The notes: a model not told the origin generated them from the letters alone. A stretch of DNA of 64,000 nucleotides from Mangrovibacter plantisponsor (GCF_003182475.1 NZ_QGTS01000005.1:311659-375658); one strand, 5' to 3'; numbered from the stretch's first letter, positions 49,091-59,172 are shown. Numbers and translations are program-made.

Positions 49091-49279
49091 CCAAAACAGA
49101 CCAGTCTGGCAGGCTAATATAGTGCTGAACAAGAATGTTCAGCCTGTATTAGTGGGCCATCACGCCTTAGGTTGTTGTTATCCGGACCACTCCCGCAAAC
49201 AGGATAGTGGCCGGGAGTAATCCCCAGAGGTAACTATATTTATACGCCTCTGTTTGCCGTGTTAGTTGAGTAAACACCC

Positions 49280-49639
49280 ATGCCAATTCCCAAAAAAACC
49301 GGCCTCAGTCGCCTGACCAGCAGTATTAATAATTCGTGGGCCGGTATTGTTAATGCCGTTTTTACTGAGGATGCGTTCCGACAGCTTGTGGTTATTAATA
49401 TTGTGTTACTTATAATTACACTCTGTCTTGATATTACAAAAACAGAACGATTGTTATTAATCATGTGCAGTTTCATTACGCTGGCTGTTGAATTAATAAA
49501 CACCGCGATTGAAACGGTAGTGGACCGTATTTCTCTGGAAATTCATCCATTATCGAAACGAGCAAAAGATTTAGGTGGTGCGGCGCAGTTAGTTACCGTT
49601 GTAATGACGGCTATCGTCTGGCTGGTTGTTCTGTCTTAA
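49280..49639 (+). CDS. DgkA-family integral-membrane lipid kinase (second copy)
   Basis: This 119-residue three-helix kinase aligns with E. coli DgkA at a constant offset of two: Glu30, Glu71, Asn74, Glu78, Lys96 and Asp97 correspond to catalytic E28, E69, N72, E76, K94 and D95. The core is VELINTAIETVVDRI. Enterobacteria normally keep dgkA beside lexA/plsB, so this is a probable paralogue. E. coli DgkA is known to phosphorylate ceramide in vitro, so ceramide-1-phosphate formation is an attractive role. It lies 189 bases downstream of the ceramide synthase and 120 bases before the hydroxylase. Confidence 0.88.
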   Translation: MPIPKKTGLSRLTSSINNSWAGIVNAVFTEDAFRQLVVINIVLLIITLCLDITKTERLLLIMCSFITLAVELINTAIETVVDRISLEIHPLSKRAKDLGGAAQLVTVVMTAIVWLVVLS

Positions 49640-49759
49640 CCGGCGTGATTACCGCTTCACTCACCATGTTTGTGGTGGAAAACAAACCAGAACCTGCAAA
49701 GAAGCCGGGTAATAAACCGGCCTGGGCACCATCATTTTATGGAATAAATGGAGAGTTTT

Positions 49760-50518
49760 ATGCCTGCGTCTTCATCATCGCATTATCCTTTCTGGCGCCG
49801 CATGTTGCTGAAAGCCGGTAAGCGCTTTCTACGCTGGAATGGGCGTTTTCAGTCACGCCACTCGCTGGTGCCCACCACACCGCAAATCCACAACAGTGAA
49901 TTTGACTGGGTGGAAAAACTGGAAGCGGCCTGGCCTGACATCCGCTCCGAGCTGGAACAGTTGCTGAAGTCACCTGACGATATCCCGTCATTTCACCAAA
50001 TATCACCCGACCAGAAGCGCATTTCTAAAGGCGATAACTGGAAGACATTTGGCCTGTATGTCTATGGCAAGCGCATTGACGACAATTGTGCGCTGTGCCC
50101 GCATACAGCCGAGGCTATCCGCGCCATTCCGCAAATGCGCACGGCAATGTTTTCAATTTTAAAACCGCACTACCACATTGTTCCTCATAAAGGCCCAACC
50201 CGGGCGGTAGTCCGTGTCCACCTGGGGCTGATTGTGCCAAAGGACAAAGATAATCTGTGGATCCGGGTAGATAACCAGAAACTTCATTGGGAAGAGGGGA
50301 AAGTCATCATCTTTGACGACTCATATGAGCATGAAGTGCGTAATGATACCGACGAGTTGCGGGCAGTGTTGTTCCTGGACGTAGACCGGCCCATGGATAA
50401 GACCGGTACACTGGTGAACAACCTGTTATTCAGGCTTATCGAAATGAGCCCGTATATTAAGCAACCCCTGAAAAATATTGCCAGCTGGAACCGCAGTAAA
50501 AAACACACTGGCGGTTAA
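49760..50518 (+). CDS. LpxO-type aspartyl/asparaginyl beta-hydroxylase family dioxygenase
   Basis: This 252-residue Fe(II)/2-oxoglutarate dioxygenase (PF05118 fold) has metal ligands His154 (RAVVRVHLGLIVP) and His191 (DDSYEHEVRNDT), with the 2-oxoglutarate arginine in ELRAVLFLDV. LpxO enzymes of this family 2-hydroxylate the myristate of lipid A. Here the context suggests hydroxylation of a ceramide acyl chain or of lipid A. I prefer the ATG at 49760, with GGAG at 6 bp, over the in-frame ATG at 49748. An N-terminal basic-amphipathic stretch (FWRRMLLKAGKRFLRW) may bind membranes. It is the last gene of the island. Confidence 0.85.
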   Translation: MPASSSSHYPFWRRMLLKAGKRFLRWNGRFQSRHSLVPTTPQIHNSEFDWVEKLEAAWPDIRSELEQLLKSPDDIPSFHQISPDQKRISKGDNWKTFGLYVYGKRIDDNCALCPHTAEAIRAIPQMRTAMFSILKPHYHIVPHKGPTRAVVRVHLGLIVPKDKDNLWIRVDNQKLHWEEGKVIIFDDSYEHEVRNDTDELRAVLFLDVDRPMDKTGTLVNNLLFRLIEMSPYIKQPLKNIASWNRSKKHTGG

Positions 50519-50569
50519 TCAATGTGCTACAGGCCGGTACTGTAAAGCGAACTCAGCTTTACAGACCGG

Positions 50570-51757
50570 CTAAACATCTTTGATTCGCGCGAGGCAAAAA
50601 CAGGTGGCAATACACATTGCCAGTGCCAGCCAGAAACCCGCGTGATAGCTCCAAATCTCAGCAATTATCCCCGCAAAAGAGCCTGCAATTATCCAGCCGA
50701 CGCGTGTCGTATTGGTGTACAACGTAGTGGCGGCTCCTGCCTGGCCGGGCATCAGATCCTGAAAGTAGATCATGCCTATACCCGCGAGGATCCCAATATA
50801 AATAGCATTGAGTAACTGAAGCGCCAGTAAGGCCCAGGGATGCGTGACTACCAGCGTACTGGCATAAAACGCCAGCCCGGCAACAGCGGCAATACGCATT
50901 AAAAACCGCTTGCCCAGGCGCCTGGCATAGTAACCGGCAATCAACATAGTCGGGATTTCCAGCGCTGCCGCAGTACCCATCATAAACCCGGCCAGCTTCT
51001 CCGGCAGATGTAACTCGTCTACAATAAACAGCGGCATATTGATGATATACAGGCTGTTTGTGCCCCACATTAACGTGCAGGCAATAAACAACAGCAGGGT
51101 GTCTCGCCGGTTACGCCGCGGTGCCTGCAGCGGAGCACTGGCAGCATGGTGAGGAGCCTGCTTTTGCATTGAGGGTAAAAAGCCCCATACCATCAGCCCA
51201 CACACCACAAAGGCGACGGCTGCACACAGGTACATGACATCAAACCCGAGCCCAACAGACAAAGCGTAAGCGATAGGGGGGCCAATTACCCAGGCCAGTG
51301 AAACCTGAGCACGCAGTACTGAACTGAACATCACGGCTTCCCGGCCTGTTTTATCGGCATGCTCGCGGGCGAGGGCGAACATTTGCGGGTTGGCCGTTGA
51401 GCCGAAGCTGCTCAGAAATACCCCCACAAACAGCAGAATAAAATAATTCCGGTTCCAGGCAAATAACAGGCACGCCAGTACCCCCAGCGCACAACAGAAA
51501 ATAATCAAATTCTTCCTGTCACCACGCCTGTCTGAACGGCCAGCCAGAAACTGGCTTACCAGAATACCAATGACCGCGCTGCCGGTGAAAAAGAACCCCA
51601 CCATCGCCGGGCGGGCATGCACTTCGTTGGTTAAAAACAGGCTCAGGGTGGGCGTTTGCAGCGCACCAGCAATGCCCGTGAGGAACGCGACAATCAAAAA
51701 CGCGCTGTTAGTGAAATCAAACGTGCGACGCGGTGTGGTTGCGGGTTGGTTGTACAT
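50570..51757 (-). CDS. setB: SetB sugar efflux MFS transporter
   Basis: This 395-residue twelve-helix major-facilitator transporter is nearly collinear with E. coli SetB (FLTGIAGALQTPTLSLFLTNEVHARPAMVGFFF; QFLAGRSDRRGDRK). SetB exports lactose and glucose-type sugars in E. coli. The ATG at 51757 is chosen over an upstream GTG. It marks the right boundary of the island and diverges from fruB. Confidence 0.96.
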   Translation of the reverse strand: MYNQPATTPRRTFDFTNSAFLIVAFLTGIAGALQTPTLSLFLTNEVHARPAMVGFFFTGSAVIGILVSQFLAGRSDRRGDRKNLIIFCCALGVLACLLFAWNRNYFILLFVGVFLSSFGSTANPQMFALAREHADKTGREAVMFSSVLRAQVSLAWVIGPPIAYALSVGLGFDVMYLCAAVAFVVCGLMVWGFLPSMQKQAPHHAASAPLQAPRRNRRDTLLLFIACTLMWGTNSLYIINMPLFIVDELHLPEKLAGFMMGTAAALEIPTMLIAGYYARRLGKRFLMRIAAVAGLAFYASTLVVTHPWALLALQLLNAIYIGILAGIGMIYFQDLMPGQAGAATTLYTNTTRVGWIIAGSFAGIIAEIWSYHAGFWLALAMCIATCFCLARIKDV

Positions 51758-52057
51758 GGGTATCACTGGTGGTAGAAGAGAAGAAACCCGCGGAGTTTAC
51801 GCGCCTTTTGCAAAAATAGACAGCCACGGCACAGCCAATGCCACAAATAACATAAAACCAGCATGTTACGCCGGGAAAAAAACAGTAACTGGCGTTCCTG
51901 GGAAGCCATTGCTGAAGCCTGAGCTGAACGATTGAGGAAAAATTGTGATGTGTTCAGCAACTTCCTGATGTTAATTGCTGAAATGTGCGGAACCTCTAAT
52001 TTTAATCATCAGATTTTGCCGAAAACTTGCTTAAGGCGTTCAGTAGTATCAGACTCC

Positions 52058-52072
52058 TTGAAACGTTTCAGC
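52058..52072. promoter_or_regulatory. Cra (FruR) operator 1 of fruBKA
   Basis: TTGAAACGTTTCAGC contains a perfect palindromic TGAAACGTTTCA, the Cra consensus. It lies 88 bases upstream of the fruB ATG. Fructose 1-phosphate releases Cra. Confidence 0.93.
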
Positions 52073-52123
52073 GCTGAACTTTGGACTTAATTCAAATCCT
52101 GCAGCGCGATTCTTTTAGCTATA

Positions 52124-52137
52124 GCTGAAACGATTCA
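52124..52137. promoter_or_regulatory. Cra (FruR) operator 2 of fruBKA
   Basis: GCTGAAACGATTCA matches the asymmetric form of the Cra site (GCTGAAWCGWTTCA-type) and lies 23-36 bases before fruB. E. coli fruBKA likewise has two sites. Confidence 0.93.
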
Positions 52138-52159
52138 CTTTCGGCGGGAGAAATTATTC

Positions 52160-53293
52160 ATGTTTCAACTATCTGTCCACGATATTCACCCCGGTGCGGC
52201 AGCCACAAATAAAGAAGAGGCAATTCGCCTTGTGGCTGGAGCACTGGTTCAGGCTGGTAATGTTGCTGATGGCTACCTCAACGGTATGCTGGCGCGTGAA
52301 CAACAAACGTCCACGTTCTTAGGCAACGGTATCGCTATTCCTCACGGGACAACGGATACCCGTGATCAGGTACTGAAAACCGGTGTTCAGGTTTTTCAGT
52401 TTCCGGAAGGGATTCGTTGGGGAGAGGACCAGGTTGCGTATGTGGCAATTGGTATTGCTGCCAGTTCCGATGAACACCTCGGCCTGCTACGCCAACTGAC
52501 TCATGTGCTGAGCGACGACAGCGTTGCTGAACAGCTCAAGAATGCCAAAACCGCCGAAGCGTTGCGGGCGATTTTGATGGGTGAAACCCAGGCCGCAGAC
52601 TTGAAACTGGATAACGACACTCTGTCGCTGGATGTGAATGCCACCGATCTGGTGACTCTGCAGGCTTTGAATGCAGGCCGCCTGAAAGCCGCTGGTGCCG
52701 CAGATGCCAGCTTTGTCGCTCAGGCTGTTGCGGGCAAACCACTCTATTTAGGGCAGGGCATTTGGCTGAACGACAGCACAGATGGCAACCTTGCAAGCGC
52801 AGTTGCTGTAGCGCGCCCGGCGCAGAGCATTGAAGAAAATGGCCAGCCTGTTGGTTTATTGCTGACAGTCGCTGTTGCCGATGACCAGTCATTGCAAGTG
52901 CTGAACCGCCTGAGTGACCTGCTTATCAGCCAGAAAGCAGACCGCCTGGTTAAAGCCGATGCGCCAACCTTGCTGGCCGTGCTGACCAGCGATGCGCCAT
53001 TACCAGAAGATGTACTCAATGCTGAGTTTGTGGTCCGTAACGAGCATGGACTGCATGCCCGTCCGGGAACCGTGCTGGTAAACACCATCAAACAATTTAC
53101 CAGTGATATTACCGTCACCAACCTTGATGGCTCCGGAAAACCTGCCAATGGCCGTAGCCTGATGAAAGTGGTTGCGTTGGGCGTTAAACAAGGGCATCGC
53201 CTGCGTTTCACCGCTCAGGGTGATGACGCAGAACAGGCGCTGGCAGCTATTGGTGAAGCCATTGCCGCAGGTCTTGGGGAGGGCGCAGCATGA
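52160..53293 (+). CDS. fruB: FruB, fructose PTS diphosphoryl transfer protein (EIIA-FPr)
   Basis: This 377-residue fusion carries EIIA-Fru (His62 in IPHGT), a middle domain and an HPr-like FPr domain (His299 in GLHARPG). It relays phosphate from EI to FruA. Its stop overlaps the fruK ATG by 4 bases. Confidence 0.97.
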   Translation: MFQLSVHDIHPGAAATNKEEAIRLVAGALVQAGNVADGYLNGMLAREQQTSTFLGNGIAIPHGTTDTRDQVLKTGVQVFQFPEGIRWGEDQVAYVAIGIAASSDEHLGLLRQLTHVLSDDSVAEQLKNAKTAEALRAILMGETQAADLKLDNDTLSLDVNATDLVTLQALNAGRLKAAGAADASFVAQAVAGKPLYLGQGIWLNDSTDGNLASAVAVARPAQSIEENGQPVGLLLTVAVADDQSLQVLNRLSDLLISQKADRLVKADAPTLLAVLTSDAPLPEDVLNAEFVVRNEHGLHARPGTVLVNTIKQFTSDITVTNLDGSGKPANGRSLMKVVALGVKQGHRLRFTAQGDDAEQALAAIGEAIAAGLGEGAA

Positions 53294-54228
53294 GCAGACG
53301 TGTCGCCACTATTACTCTCAACCCGGCTTATGACCTGGTAGGTTACTGCGCAGATATCGAGCGCGGCGAAGTTAACCTCGTGCGTACGACTGGTTTGCAC
53401 GCTGCGGGTAAAGGCATCAACGTCGCGAAAGTGCTCAAAGACCTCGGGATCGACGTGACTGTCGGGGGGTTCCTCGGCAAAGAAAACCAGGATGGATTTC
53501 AACAGTTATTCAGTGAGCTCGGTATTGCTAACCGTTTTCAGGTAGTAAATGGCCGTACACGCATTAACGTGAAGCTGACAGAAAAAGACGGCGAAGTGAC
53601 CGACTTAAACTTCTCCGGCTTTGACGTGACGCCGGCAGACTGGGAACGCTTTGTCAGTGACTCCCTGAGCTGGCTTGGCCAGTTCGATATGGTGTGTGTC
53701 AGTGGCAGCCTGCCAGCAGGTGTCAGCCCGGAAGCCTTTACGGACTGGATGACCCGCCTGCGCAGTGAATGCCCGTGCATTATTTTCGACAGTAGCCGCG
53801 AAGCATTAAATGCCGGGCTGAAAGCGGCTCCCTGGTTGGTTAAACCTAACCGCCGTGAGCTGGAAATTTGGGCGGGTCGTTCGTTACCCACCCTTCAGGA
53901 TGTGATTGAAGCTGCACATGCGTTGCGCGAACAGGGTATCGCTCATGTGGTGATTTCTCTGGGCGCTGAAGGCGCTTTGTGGGTCAATGCATCTGGCGAA
54001 TGGATCGCCAAACCGCCTGCCTGTGAAGTTGTCAGCACAGTTGGCGCGGGGGATTCAATGGTAGGTGGGTTGATTTATGGCCTGCTGATGCGTGAGTCCA
54101 GTGAACACACATTACGCCTGGCGACAGCGGTGGCTGCACTGGCTGTAAGCCAGAGTAATGTGGGTATTACCGATCGTACCCAGTTGGCCGCGATGATGGC
54201 GCGAGTCGACCTTAAACCCGTAAATTAA
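53290..54228 (+). CDS. fruK: 1-phosphofructokinase FruK
   Basis: This 312-residue PfkB-family kinase converts fructose 1-phosphate to fructose 1,6-bisphosphate. The N-terminal [14 protein letters not shown] and the C-terminal anion-hole/catalytic motif [10 protein letters not shown], with its Asp, are intact. It is translationally coupled to fruB and 18 bases from fruA. Confidence 0.97.
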   Translation: MSRRVATITLNPAYDLVGYCADIERGEVNLVRTTGLHAAGKGINVAKVLKDLGIDVTVGGFLGKENQDGFQQLFSELGIANRFQVVNGRTRINVKLTEKDGEVTDLNFSGFDVTPADWERFVSDSLSWLGQFDMVCVSGSLPAGVSPEAFTDWMTRLRSECPCIIFDSSREALNAGLKAAPWLVKPNRRELEIWAGRSLPTLQDVIEAAHALREQGIAHVVISLGAEGALWVNASGEWIAKPPACEVVSTVGAGDSMVGGLIYGLLMRESSEHTLRLATAVAALAVSQSNVGITDRTQLAAMMARVDLKPVN

Positions 54229-54246
54229 CAGCAGGAGAGGCACATA

Positions 54247-55938
54247 ATGAAAACGCTGCTGATTATCGACCCAGGCTTAGGCCAGGCCCGTTGCTACCTT
54301 GCGAAGACCCTGGTGGCTGCCGCAGCTAAGAAAGCAAATTTGGAGATTATTGATAATCCCAATGATGCGGAAATGGCTGTTGTAGTTGGTACCGAGGTTA
54401 AGCCCGACACAGCGCTGAACGGCAAGAAAGTCTTTTTAGGCAACATTGACCGTGCAGTACAGCATCCTGAGTTATTCCTGAGCGAAGCAAAGGAAAAAGC
54501 CGTGGTTTACACAGCGCCTGCAGTGGCTGTGGCAGCACCGGCAGCCGGTGGTGTTAAGCGCGTTGTGGCGGTAACTGCCTGCCCAACTGGCGTGGCACAC
54601 ACTTTTATGGCGGCTGAAGCCATTGAAACTGAAGCAAAAAAACGTGGCTGGTGGGTTAAAGTTGAAACCCGTGGCTCCGTTGGCGCCGGTAATGCTATTA
54701 CACCAGAAGAAGTGGCTCAGGCTGACCTGGTGATTGTAGCTGCCGATATCGAAGTGGACCTGGCGAAGTTCGCTGGCAAACCGATGTACCGGACATCCAC
54801 CGGACTTGCGTTGAAGAAAACAGCATCAGAACTGGATAAAGCGGTTAATGAAGCTAAGCCTTACCAGCCTTCTGGTTCTCAGGCTGCAGCAGATACCGGG
54901 TCGAAGAAAGAGTCTGGTGGGCCATACCGTCACCTGCTGACCGGTGTATCTTACATGCTGCCGATGGTGGTGGCTGGTGGGTTGCTCATCGCTCTGTCCT
55001 TTGTGTTTGGTATCCAGGCATTTAAAGAAGAAGGCACTTTAGCCGCGGCACTGATGAAAATTGGTGGTGGTTCGGCCTTCGCGTTGATGGTGCCGGTACT
55101 GGCCGGGTACATCGCGTTCTCTATTGCTGACCGTCCGGGTCTGACGCCTGGTCTTATCGGCGGTATGCTGGCTGTCAGTGGTGGTTCTGGCTTTATTGGC
55201 GGGATCATCGCAGGCTTCCTGGCAGGTTATGTGGCAAAAGCAATCAGCACGAAAGTGAAATTGCCACCGAGCATGGAAGCCCTGAAGCCAATTCTGATCA
55301 TTCCGCTGTTTTCCAGCCTGATTGTTGGCCTGGCGATGATTTACATCATCGGTACTCCGGTCGCTCATCTGCTGGATGGTTTGACTCACTGGCTGAAAAC
55401 CATGGGCACCGCCAACGCAATTCTGTTGGGCGCCATTTTGGGCGGCATGATGTGTACCGATATGGGTGGGCCGGTTAACAAAGCGGCTTATGCATTCGGT
55501 GTGGGTCTGCTCAGTACCCAAACCTATGGCCCAATGGCGGCAATTATGGCTGCGGGCATGGTTCCACCGCTGGCGATGGGCCTGGCTACTCTGGTTGCGC
55601 GCAATAAGTTCGATAAAGCGCAACAGGAAGGTGGTAAAGCTGCGCTGGTACTTGGCCTGTGCTTTATCAGTGAAGGTGCTATCCCGTTTGCAGCTCGTGA
55701 CCCCATCCGTGTCATCCCTTGCTGTATCGCAGGTGGTGCGCTGACTGGCGCTATCTCCATGGCGATTGGTGCACAACTGATGGCTCCGCATGGTGGTTTG
55801 TTCGTACTGCTGATTCCAGGTGCAATTACACCGGTACTGGGCTACCTGATGGCAATTGTCGCCGGTACGCTGCTGACTGGCCTGGTTTATGCAGCTATCA
55901 AACGCCCTGAAAATGAGCTGGTAAAAAAAGCTGCCTGA
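54247..55938 (+). CDS. fruA: FruA, fructose PTS permease EIIB'BC
   Basis: The 563 residues are ordered as a duplicated EIIB' (about 1-90, no active Cys), EIIB (phosphorylated Cys112 in VTACPTGVAH) and EIIC with about nine to ten membrane helices (about 235-560). It imports fructose as fructose 1-phosphate. GCAGGAGAGGC gives its ribosome-binding site. In this genome nfo follows directly; the E. coli genes lying between fruA and nfo (psuGK, rihB, nupX and others) are absent. Confidence 0.97.
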   Translation: MKTLLIIDPGLGQARCYLAKTLVAAAAKKANLEIIDNPNDAEMAVVVGTEVKPDTALNGKKVFLGNIDRAVQHPELFLSEAKEKAVVYTAPAVAVAAPAAGGVKRVVAVTACPTGVAHTFMAAEAIETEAKKRGWWVKVETRGSVGAGNAITPEEVAQADLVIVAADIEVDLAKFAGKPMYRTSTGLALKKTASELDKAVNEAKPYQPSGSQAAADTGSKKESGGPYRHLLTGVSYMLPMVVAGGLLIALSFVFGIQAFKEEGTLAAALMKIGGGSAFALMVPVLAGYIAFSIADRPGLTPGLIGGMLAVSGGSGFIGGIIAGFLAGYVAKAISTKVKLPPSMEALKPILIIPLFSSLIVGLAMIYIIGTPVAHLLDGLTHWLKTMGTANAILLGAILGGMMCTDMGGPVNKAAYAFGVGLLSTQTYGPMAAIMAAGMVPPLAMGLATLVARNKFDKAQQEGGKAALVLGLCFISEGAIPFAARDPIRVIPCCIAGGALTGAISMAIGAQLMAPHGGLFVLLIPGAITPVLGYLMAIVAGTLLTGLVYAAIKRPENELVKKAA

Positions 55939-56001
55939 TAACAGCTAATACAATATGACCGGCGCCACACCAGGGTAATTCGGTCAGTTTGTATTAACAA
56001 T

Positions 56002-56037
56002 AAAAGCCCCGGCAACAGATGTTGCCGGGGCTTTTTT
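56002..56037. terminator. fruBKA terminator
   Basis: AAAAGCCCCGGCAAC and GTTGCCGGGGCTTTT form a long GC-rich stem with T6, 63 bases after fruA and convergent with nfo. Confidence 0.95.
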
Positions 56038-56111
56038 GACCCATAGCGTAAAACTTGCCGCCTCACCTGGAGGAGTGGACAGCACTTTTCCCTTGGGCGC
56101 TTTACTGCGCT

Positions 56112-56969
56112 TTAAGCGGCATCCGCCGGGTATTGTTGTGCTTTAAGCCAGGCGATTTCTTCTGCCCAGATATCCGGGTTCACGGTTTCAAGAATGAGCG
56201 GGATATTATCGAAACGTGGGTCACGCATAATCCAGCTAAAAGCAGTATGCCCAATGTTGCCTTCACCCAGGCTGTGGTGGCGGTCCACCCGGCTGCCAAA
56301 CTCACTTTTCGCATCATTCAGGTGCATACCGCGTAAATACTGGAAGCCAACGATGCGCTCAAAGTCTTCAAAGGTTTTTTGGCAGGCTTCTTCACTACGC
56401 AGGTCATAGCCCGCGGCGAAAGCATGGCAGGTATCAATACAGACCCCCACGCGTGATTTATCTTCCACGCCATCAATAATGGCGGCCAGGTGCTCGAAAC
56501 GAAAACCGAGGTTACTCCCCTGGCCTGCAGTATTTTCTATGACTGCGGTAACGCCTGTAGTGACGTCCAGTGCCAGATTGATTGATTCGGCAATACGCGC
56601 AAGGCAGCCATCTTCAGGAATTTGCAGCAGGTGGCTACCGGGGTGGAAGTTAAGTAATGTCAGACCCAGTTGTTCACAGCGTTGCAGCTCATCAACAAAG
56701 GCGTTGCGGGATTTTTCCAGTGCTTCCTCAACCGGGTGACCCAGGTTAATCAGGTAGCTGTCGTGAGGTAAAATTTGCCCCGGAGTAAAGTGGTATTTTT
56801 CACAGGCCGCTTTGAAGTTATCGATGGATTCAGTGCTTAATGGTGCGGCACGCCACTGGCGCTGGTTTTTGGTAAACAAGGCAAAAGCGGTGGCATCGAG
56901 TTCACTGGCTCTGACAACCGCATTTTCCACACCACCTGACGCGCTGACATGCGCTCCCACATATTTCAT
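56112..56969 (-). CDS. nfo: Endonuclease IV
   Basis: This 285-residue TIM-barrel AP endonuclease with three zinc ions is the E. coli Nfo length. It contains [39 protein letters not shown] and [20 protein letters not shown], which supply the metal-binding Glu, His and Asp residues. It cleaves abasic sites in base excision repair and is SoxRS-regulated in E. coli. Confidence 0.97.
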   Translation of the reverse strand: MKYVGAHVSASGGVENAVVRASELDATAFALFTKNQRQWRAAPLSTESIDNFKAACEKYHFTPGQILPHDSYLINLGHPVEEALEKSRNAFVDELQRCEQLGLTLLNFHPGSHLLQIPEDGCLARIAESINLALDVTTGVTAVIENTAGQGSNLGFRFEHLAAIIDGVEDKSRVGVCIDTCHAFAAGYDLRSEEACQKTFEDFERIVGFQYLRGMHLNDAKSEFGSRVDRHHSLGEGNIGHTAFSWIMRDPRFDNIPLILETVNPDIWAEEIAWLKAQQYPADAA

Positions 56970-57045
56970 TGTGACTTTCCTGGTTAACCCACTATTAACA
57001 AGCGTTCTATCATAGCGGGTTAACCCAGAGATTGCAGGTCTTGTC

Positions 57046-58092
57046 TCAGAGCAGGTGGTGAACGGCTACGTTAATCAGGCCACCACCGACAATCAGCCAG
57101 CCAAACAATACCAGCGCCATTAACAGTGGGCGTACACCCGCTTTTTTCAGTGCGCTGACATGTGTTGTCAGCCCCAGCGCCGCCATTGCCATGGCTAACA
57201 GGATGGTATCGAGTGTTACCAGTGATTTGACGACAACGACTGGCAGCAAGTGGAAGCTATTGAACATTGCCACCAGGATAAAAATAATTGCGAACCACGG
57301 GATGGTGATTTTGCCATGGGCTTCACCAGACGGGGCCAGTTGCTTAACCCGGGACGCCAGCAGTAACAGGAAAGGGGCCAGCAGCATTACACGGATCATT
57401 TTGGTAATCACCGCCGCATTTTCAGTTACCGGGCTGACGCCATGGCCCGCGGCAACAACCTGGGCAACTTCATGCACGGTAGAGCCAATATAGATCCCAA
57501 AGGTGCTTTCGTTGAACACGTGCTGCAATAGCGGGTAGAGCATCGGGTAGATAAAAATCGCCAGGGTACCAAAGATAACCACAGTTGCCACAGCCACGGT
57601 GACTTTGCTTGCTTCGGCTTTGACGACCGGCTCGGTGGCTAACACAGCGGCTGCGCCACAAATACTGCTCCCTGCGCCGATTAACCAGGAAGTATGTTTA
57701 TCCAGGCCAAAGACACGCTGGCCAAGCCAGCAGGCAATAAAGAAAGTACTGCTCAGAGTCAGAATATCAATAATGATACCGCTGGCGCCGACATCGGCTA
57801 TTTGGGTAAATGTCAGGCGGAAACCATACAAAATTATTCCCAGCCGCAGCAGGTGTTGTTTGGCAAACAGCACGCCACCGTCGCAGGGCCTGCTAAGAGA
57901 AGGGTAGAGTGTGTTGCCAATGACCATACCTATCAGAATAGCCAGCGTGAGTGCACTCAGGCCGGCACCAGAAATCCTCGGGAAACTGCCTGCCCACAGA
58001 GCAAATCCTGTAATAACCCCGGTCAGTAACAGGCCGGGAATGAAGTGCGTCAAGCCGTGCTTTTTACGCTGGCTGATAGTCAGTGTGCTCAT
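57046..58092 (-). CDS. yeiH: YeiH, UPF0324 family putative anion exporter
   Basis: This 348-residue integral membrane protein with about ten helices belongs to the YeiH/'putative sulfate exporter' family. The ATG at 58092 has AAGGGGGGGTGAC upstream; a longer frame to 58269 is rejected because it would cross the divergent promoter. It is divergent from the LysR gene yeiE, which likely controls it. The substrate is unproven; the link to sulfite/sulfate comes from family annotation and from YeiE. Confidence 0.94.
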   Translation of the reverse strand: MSTLTISQRKKHGLTHFIPGLLLTGVITGFALWAGSFPRISGAGLSALTLAILIGMVIGNTLYPSLSRPCDGGVLFAKQHLLRLGIILYGFRLTFTQIADVGASGIIIDILTLSSTFFIACWLGQRVFGLDKHTSWLIGAGSSICGAAAVLATEPVVKAEASKVTVAVATVVIFGTLAIFIYPMLYPLLQHVFNESTFGIYIGSTVHEVAQVVAAGHGVSPVTENAAVITKMIRVMLLAPFLLLLASRVKQLAPSGEAHGKITIPWFAIIFILVAMFNSFHLLPVVVVKSLVTLDTILLAMAMAALGLTTHVSALKKAGVRPLLMALVLFGWLIVGGGLINVAVHHLL

Positions 58093-58210
58093 GTCACCCC
58101 CCCTTCGTTTCGATGGGGAGATCCTACGGGCGACTGGCTTAAAAATAAAATTGATTATATATTTATAACCAATCGAAATAACTGGTAGATCACGGCGGGC
58201 GAGAGACAAC

Positions 58211-59077
58211 ATGCATATCACATTGCGGCAACTGGAAGTGTTTGCGGAAGTATTGAAAAGTGGTTCCACAACACAGGCTTCACAAATGCTGGCGTTATCG
58301 CAATCCGCCGTCAGTGCCGCGTTGACTGACCTGGAGGGGCAGTTGGGGGTAAAACTGTTCGACCGTGTTGGTAAACGCCTGGTTGTTAACGAACATGGAC
58401 GCCTGTTGTTCCCGCGCGTGGTGTCATTGCTGGACCAGGCCCGTGATGTGGAACAATTGTTTCAGGAAGATAAAGGCGCCATTCGTGTTTTTGCCAGTAG
58501 CACCATTGGTAATTATATTTTGCCTCAGGTCATTGCCCGTTACCGCAAGGATCACCCAAACCTGCCGTTAGAAATGAGTGTGGGTAACAGCCAGGACGTC
58601 ATTAACGCTATTGCTGATTTCCGTGTGGATATCGGCCTGATTGAAGGGCCCTGCCACAGCCCGGATATTGTAGCTGAACCCTGGATTGAAGACGAACTGG
58701 TTGTTTTCGCTGCGCCTCAGTCCCCGTTATGCCAGGGGCCGGTAACCCTGGAGATGCTGGCTGCAGCACCGTGGATCCTGCGGGAAAAAGGTTCTGGCAC
58801 CCGGGAGATCGTGGATTATTTACTGCTGGCTCACTTACCCCAGTTCAACCTCGAAATGGAATTGGGGAATTCAGAAGCGATTAAACACGCGGTACGCCAC
58901 GGGCTGGGGATTAGCTGCCTGTCCAGGCGGGTAATTGCAGAACAATTGGAAAACCGCACTCTGGCGCGGGTCGCGGTCCCTTTACCTCCTCTTATCAGAA
59001 CTCTGTGGCGTATCCATCACCGGCAAAAGCACTTATCCAGTGCACTAAGCCGCTTTTTGGCATATTGCGAAAAATAA
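58211..59077 (+). CDS. yeiE: YeiE, LysR-type transcriptional regulator
   Basis: This 288-residue LTTR has an N-terminal winged helix-turn-helix ([38 protein letters not shown]) and a C-terminal effector domain from about residue 90. It matches E. coli YeiE, for example [16 protein letters not shown]. It is divergent from yeiH across 118 bases. In other enterobacteria YeiE has been linked to sulfite response and iron or flagellar control. Confidence 0.95.
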   Translation: MHITLRQLEVFAEVLKSGSTTQASQMLALSQSAVSAALTDLEGQLGVKLFDRVGKRLVVNEHGRLLFPRVVSLLDQARDVEQLFQEDKGAIRVFASSTIGNYILPQVIARYRKDHPNLPLEMSVGNSQDVINAIADFRVDIGLIEGPCHSPDIVAEPWIEDELVVFAAPQSPLCQGPVTLEMLAAAPWILREKGSGTREIVDYLLLAHLPQFNLEMELGNSEAIKHAVRHGLGISCLSRRVIAEQLENRTLARVAVPLPPLIRTLWRIHHRQKHLSSALSRFLAYCEK

Positions 59078-59172
59078 TCGCACTAAAATGGTGCTTTAGC
59101 TCTGTTGTGGTGAGTGATTGTGATGCAGTGCAACTTTGCTAAGCTCCGGAATCCCCTGTTTACAGTAGTACA

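Larger units (their letters stand above)
51758..52159. other. Divergent regulatory region setB/fruB
   Basis: About 400 bases without a gene. The fruB-proximal third holds two Cra operators; the setB-proximal part shows nothing I can name. Confidence 0.6.

Noticed and set aside
55039..55791. A 250-codon minus-strand frame inside fruA
   Set aside because: It is a shadow of the conserved EIIC domain; no ribosome-binding site or recognisable protein.
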